Shown here: one piece after another, positions 43,173 through 46,240 of the stretch
Layout of the letters: each line of letters starts with the position of its first letter
How positions within the stretch are numbered: position 1 is the stretch's first letter
Source of the DNA: an uncultured Saprospiraceae bacterium
Lineage (GTDB): Bacteria; Bacteroidota; Bacteroidia; Chitinophagales; Saprospiraceae
NCBI GenBank assembly: GCA_937928405.1
Contig: CALFWZ010000023.1
Span: forward strand, 1 to 46,240
DNA: 46,240 bases
Direction of reading: 5' to 3'
Program-made: the position numbers and the translations under genes
The notes under the pieces: generated by a model
The model's database searches: none
What the model was told of the DNA's origin: nothing
The model's input: only the letters and a program-made list of their open reading frames with translations

Positions 43173-43205
43173 TATTTATGGCGGTAATTACTATTGCCAT
43201 AAATA
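43173..43205. promoter_or_regulatory. Perfect 10-bp inverted repeat upstream of the HD-PycTM gene
   Basis: TATTTATGGC at 43173-43182 is mirrored by GCCATAAATA at 43196-43205, with a 13-base centre holding the 8-bp palindrome GTAATTAC. It begins 10 bases upstream of the inferred start codon. It could be a repressor operator, or an mRNA hairpin covering the ribosome entry region. Confidence 0.6.
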
Positions 43206-43269
43206 TAATCAAAATTTGGATTTTTATATTATTCTTAAGCCCTTGGACAGAATTATAGATTATGCTAAT

Positions 43270-44178
43270 CTACTGATCGCTAAAAAGCGTATTTTTTTGG
43301 TGCAAAGAGACCAGAACGAAACTGACAATCATTAATAAAAACCAAGCACCCATTTTTCCTAATGAAACCCATTGCCAAACTTCTGCTTGATTTGGGTATT
43401 GCCACACATTGCCGTAAGTGCCGGCATTCTCCGCCAACCAGAGAAAAAAAGCAACTAACACAAAGGCTAAGAGCATCGGCATTTGCCTTTCTTTTTGATA
43501 AACTATAAAATAAACTTGTGTTCTAAAATAAAATATACCAATCAAACCAAACAGCATATACCGAAAATCATATATAAAATGATGGGCGAAAAAATTGATA
43601 TAGATCGCGATTGCTAGACCTATCGTTATCCACAAAGGTGGATAGTTGGTATATCTTAGCTTCATGATTTTCCAAGACCGAGCAATAAAACTACCTACCG
43701 CGGAATACATAAAGCCAGTAAAGAGTGGTACATTGCCAAGCTTAAAAAAACAAGCCTCGGGATATTGCCAACTACCAATAGATGGATGTGTTTTAAACAA
43801 TTCCATGATGGTGGCCACTATGTGGAAAAGCAAAATAACCTGAGTTTCTTTCCAGGTTTCTATTTTTAAAATCAAGAGCATTGCCTGAATAAAAATAGCG
43901 CCGAGAAACAAAAGATCATAGCGGGCAATAGTATTAAATTCAAAAAAACTAGTCAGCAAAATCAAAGCTAATAAACTACCTCCAAAGCTCGCTGCTCTAG
44001 CTTGTTTGATACCAAAGACAACTAATTCGTGCCACCGACTTCCTCTTAAAGAAGGAGATAGTAAACGCTCCGACCAGTAAATAATCAACTGATTGAAGTA
44101 TATATCAATCGGTGCTTCGGTGGAAGAAAGTCCACTCCGATTTTTGGAGTGGACGGTCGAAAAGAAAGAGAGACTCAT
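43270..44178 (-). CDS. DUF817 family membrane protein
   Basis: 302 residues with about eight membrane helices. VVFGIKQARAASFGGSLLALILLTSFFEF, ETWKETQVILLFHIVATIMELFKTHPSIGSWQYPE, VPLFTGFMYSAVGSFIARSW and LWLAENAGTYGNVWQYPNQAEVWQWVSLGKMGAWFLLMIVSFVLVSL are all DUF817 signatures. The family function is unknown. A perfect 9-bp hairpin (44130-44154) lies in codons 9-17. The start is ATG at 44178, 9 bases after the DUF1361 stop, so these two are coupled. Confidence 0.88.
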   Translation of the reverse strand: MSLSFFSTVHSKNRSGLSSTEAPIDIYFNQLIIYWSERLLSPSLRGSRWHELVVFGIKQARAASFGGSLLALILLTSFFEFNTIARYDLLFLGAIFIQAMLLILKIETWKETQVILLFHIVATIMELFKTHPSIGSWQYPEACFFKLGNVPLFTGFMYSAVGSFIARSWKIMKLRYTNYPPLWITIGLAIAIYINFFAHHFIYDFRYMLFGLIGIFYFRTQVYFIVYQKERQMPMLLAFVLVAFFLWLAENAGTYGNVWQYPNQAEVWQWVSLGKMGAWFLLMIVSFVLVSLHQKNTLFSDQ

Positions 44179-44187
44179 AGCTTGATA

Positions 44188-44916
44188 TTATTTATTTTCT
44201 GAAAAACTGAAAAAAGTCAGGTAAGAAAGGAAAAAGAAAGCCGCAAATAACACGATGCTTCCACTCCCATAAAATGATTGTGGCTCAATTAGTATTTTAA
44301 ATAAATCCTGTAATAGTTCTATGGGGTGGGTAACGATATCCCATGAATTCCAACGCAAAAAGCGACCAATGTAAACGCCTAACCCACATAGAATCACACA
44401 GATAAATACCGTCATCCAACCTGCCAGACCAGACCATTGCTTCGCAATAAAACGATGGACTTCGTAAAGAGAAATTATTCCAAGTAATAGACCCGTCCAA
44501 GCAAAGGAGATCAATAGCATCAGATCATACCAAAAAGGAATCGGCGCTCGCATTCGTAGGTGTAAAAGATCGGTGAGAATGTAAGGTGCATTGGGTAGGA
44601 AGAGTAACCAAACAAAGAGTAATCCACCCGTAAGTAATAATGATCGACTACGCTCATATAACGGTGCCACGGCTAGTGATAGCCAGTAAGGAATCCAGGC
44701 CAAAAATAAATTCCAGATTAGAAATAAAAAAGTCGTAGTGCCTCGAAGCATGAATAAATCTTCTGAAGATTGAATAGAGGCGAGGTCAAACTCAACGTAA
44801 TATAATCTTACCCCAACAAGGCAAAAATTAAAAAGCGTGAACAAACACAGCAGCATAAATTGTCGAAATTGCCGGTCTTCAGAAAAGAGTATTCTTATTT
44901 TTGTTAGTAAAGACAT
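44188..44916 (-). CDS. DUF1361 family membrane protein
   Basis: 242 residues with about seven membrane helices. FLIWNLFLAWIPYWLSL, LFLPNAPYILTDLLHLRMRAPIPFWYDLMLLISFAWTGLLLGIISLYEVH and GVYIGRFLRWNSWDIVTHPIELL are typical of DUF1361. The function is unknown. The conserved Asp/His/Arg residues at membrane faces (TDLLHLR, WYDLMLL) suggest ligand or metal binding. It sits 27 bases downstream of the MpaB-like gene and 9 bases upstream of the DUF817 gene. Confidence 0.88.
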   Translation of the reverse strand: MSLLTKIRILFSEDRQFRQFMLLCLFTLFNFCLVGVRLYYVEFDLASIQSSEDLFMLRGTTTFLFLIWNLFLAWIPYWLSLAVAPLYERSRSLLLTGGLLFVWLLFLPNAPYILTDLLHLRMRAPIPFWYDLMLLISFAWTGLLLGIISLYEVHRFIAKQWSGLAGWMTVFICVILCGLGVYIGRFLRWNSWDIVTHPIELLQDLFKILIEPQSFYGSGSIVLFAAFFFLSYLTFFSFSENK

Positions 44917-44943
44917 AATTTTTTATTTGAGGGATTTACATTA

Positions 44944-45930
44944 TTAAATATTAATACCAAAAGGGAATTTAAAATGCTTAGTAATTAGAGTGTAGAAATA
45001 TCCAGTATGCCATTTTCTGCGCTCCTTGGTACGTCGCCAATTAGCTTGGTGGTAAGGTGGTGCAAACCGTAAAAAATCGGGCGTGATTTTTAGTGCAAAC
45101 CGTAAGAATTTGACAAAACGTTCTATCCATTTTTTCTCAGTTGGAGAGGGCAATAGTTGGTATTCTTGCGCAAATTTTTCTGGTAAAAATACAGCGGCCA
45201 TTGCGCGAAAAATACGATTGCTGCCATACGGCGGTCGTAGAATAATTTTGGATAATCGCATGTTGGTTGGCGTGACCTGTAGGGTATCGCTTTGCAACAT
45301 AATCTGGTAGTAGTGCTCAAAAGCGGTAAGGTCGTCCGGATAGTCTTTTGTCGGAATACCCATTAGCGTAGCGATGATTTTAGACTCTTCGAAAAACTGC
45401 TCCTTTTCGGATCGGGGTAGTGGTCCGTGTATTAGTTCAGTGATGCGCAAGCTAGTTTCAACGAGGGTAGCCAATACCCAGGTGAGTAGTTCCGGATCAC
45501 GAGCACAAAATTTTTCTATCTGCCACCAACCATCTACTTTTTTGCCAACGTTGCCACGAATCATACCATGCATCTGAAATAAACGTCGAGCGGTTTTGAG
45601 GGCGAGTTCTTCTGATCCAAAATAAAATCCAGCCATAGCGTTGAACGTCCGATGGGCTCGATAAAGATATTCTTCGTGGAAATTGCTAAACTTACGAACA
45701 CCTTCCGCGATCGCCGGATGAGCGATTTGAAGCAGTAATGCACTGATACCTCCTAGCAACATCGTCGGTTCTCGATAGATTTTCCAGGTCATACTCTTAG
45801 GACCAAAAAAACCGACGTCTCCCACTTTTGGTAGTTTCGCAAGTTGTGCTTCGAAGGCTGCGGTAGCCTGCGCTGCTTCCTGTTTTTCGGCTTCCGTGAG
45901 CCGGACGGAGTTAAAAGCTGATTTATTCAT
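44944..45930 (-). CDS. MpaB-like oxygenase family protein (DUF2236)
   Basis: 328 residues from the ATG at 45930. The in-frame start at 45966 lies on the promoter element, so I reject it. FGPKSMTWKIYREPTMLLGGISALLLQIAHPAIAEGVRKFSNF, YRAHRTFNAMAGFYFG, GMIRGNVGKKVDGWWQIEKFCARDPELLTWVLATLVETSLRI and ALKITPDFLRFAPPYH match the DUF2236 / MpaB / latex-clearing-protein family. Relatives are heme or metal oxygenases that cleave isoprenoid or fungal terpene chains. The substrate here is unknown. It is first in a same-strand run with DUF1361 (27-base gap) and DUF817. Confidence 0.88.
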   Translation of the reverse strand: MNKSAFNSVRLTEAEKQEAAQATAAFEAQLAKLPKVGDVGFFGPKSMTWKIYREPTMLLGGISALLLQIAHPAIAEGVRKFSNFHEEYLYRAHRTFNAMAGFYFGSEELALKTARRLFQMHGMIRGNVGKKVDGWWQIEKFCARDPELLTWVLATLVETSLRITELIHGPLPRSEKEQFFEESKIIATLMGIPTKDYPDDLTAFEHYYQIMLQSDTLQVTPTNMRLSKIILRPPYGSNRIFRAMAAVFLPEKFAQEYQLLPSPTEKKWIERFVKFLRFALKITPDFLRFAPPYHQANWRRTKERRKWHTGYFYTLITKHFKFPFGINI

Positions 45931-46240
45931 AATGTAAATTTTTAAATAAAGTACTTTGAAAAACAAAGTTAGTGTGCAAAAAAAGAGATCAGAAATTTCT
46001 GATGATTTAAAACTATTGGCATTTGGTTATGGCTGTCCTTTGAGCCCGTATTGATAATAAAGAGTGCAAATAGCTAACGGTAATAGTAAAAAGCTATTTA
46101 GTAACGCTCAAATAATAACATCCCGATTTTTCTCTGATCTTTTAATATCAGAAATCGTTATTTTTCTTGACAAGCCAAAGAGGATTCTCTCAAAAAATGC
46201 CTCATCTGATGATTAAAATATCAATCACAAATCAGGAACT
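45931..46240. other. Non-coding right end with promoter element and two hairpins
   Basis: About 310 bases with no gene up to the edge. Besides the -7-like element at 45964-45971, an 8-bp inverted repeat (AAATAGCT at 46068-46075, AGCTATTT at 46092-46099) and an 11-bp bulged hairpin at 46124-46157 (CGATTT...CTGAT with ATCAGAAATCG) followed by TTATTTTTC are seen. The second may be the terminator of a gene transcribed on the plus strand, but no such gene is visible. Confidence 0.5.
45964..45971 (-). promoter_or_regulatory. Putative -7 element TAACTTTG of the MpaB operon
   Basis: CAAAGTTA on the plus strand reads TAACTTTG on the minus strand, a full TAnnTTTG match 33 bases before the ATG at 45930. 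The earlier in-frame start at 45966 falls inside this element. No -33 box is obvious. Confidence 0.45.

Noticed and set aside
41876..44634. Shared 13-base word TCCACCCGTAAGT in the 41876 hairpin and within the DUF1361 gene (near 44622)
   Set aside because: The second copy is coding for a common L-L-T-G-G segment and has no hairpin; chance is the simplest explanation.
41916..45966. A full defence island
   Set aside because: Only the PycTM domain has a defence connection; no nuclease, cyclase, toxin-antitoxin or integrase gene is adjacent, so I keep this as a hypothesis only.

Overview
The window looks like a chromosomal segment of a member of the Bacteroidota, probably the Saprospiria, though no rRNA or other strict marker is present to fix the genus. 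The reasons are: a secreted protein with a type IX secretion (T9SS) sorting tail, a three-subunit succinate dehydrogenase with a single cytochrome b subunit, the run half-starch-synthase / DUF4270 / glmS / DUF4290 / murA, MurA with Asp in place of the catalytic Cys, A-rich leaders, and repeated matches to the Bacteroidota -7 promoter element TAnnTTTG. Base composition is AT-rich and even. I saw no tRNA, rRNA, CRISPR array, insertion sequence or prophage gene.

Layout. 1-2113: an AATCAACA tandem repeat, a DUF819 membrane protein and an AT-rich gap. 2114-6319: a very large T9SS-exported DUF5060/glycosidase-like protein with lectin-like propeller repeats. 6549-10658: guanine deaminase, a SnoaL-like lipoprotein, a REP-like GC-rich hairpin cluster, RNase R and an unknown protein. 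10811-14634: the sdhC-sdhA-sdhB operon with a good promoter, a strong terminator and a long inverted repeat between sdhA and sdhB. 14661-18281: RDD protein, rfaE2, a UPF0104-type flippase-like protein, panD and panC. 18394-26165: half starch synthase, DUF4270 lipoprotein, glmS, DUF4290, murA, a glycosyltransferase and a thioredoxin lipoprotein, which is an envelope precursor block (GlmS makes glucosamine-6-P, MurA starts peptidoglycan synthesis, the glycosyltransferase probably acts on LPS).

26173-37524 is mostly housekeeping: O-methyltransferase, EamA exporter, CoiA-like protein, peroxiredoxin, clpS-aat (N-degron pathway), M23 peptidase, a Kef-like antiporter, a Kazal lipoprotein, bcp, a Trp-repeat secreted protein, DUF3127 protein, an ArsC-fold protein without the catalytic Cys, and proS. 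37756-41641 holds three exported proteins: a charge-segregated low-complexity protein, a FadL-like outer membrane protein and an unknown protein with a lysine-rich block.

The most interesting part is 41916-45971. A protein joining an HD hydrolase domain to a Pycsar-type (PycTM/DUF5706) membrane effector domain lies downstream of a same-strand run of three other genes (MpaB-like DUF2236 oxygenase, DUF1361, DUF817). No nucleotide cyclase is visible nearby. A perfect 10-bp inverted repeat sits just in front of the HD-PycTM gene. This is the best candidate in the window for a poorly described signalling or defence device. It may equally be a housekeeping nucleotide-sensing membrane protein of Bacteroidota.
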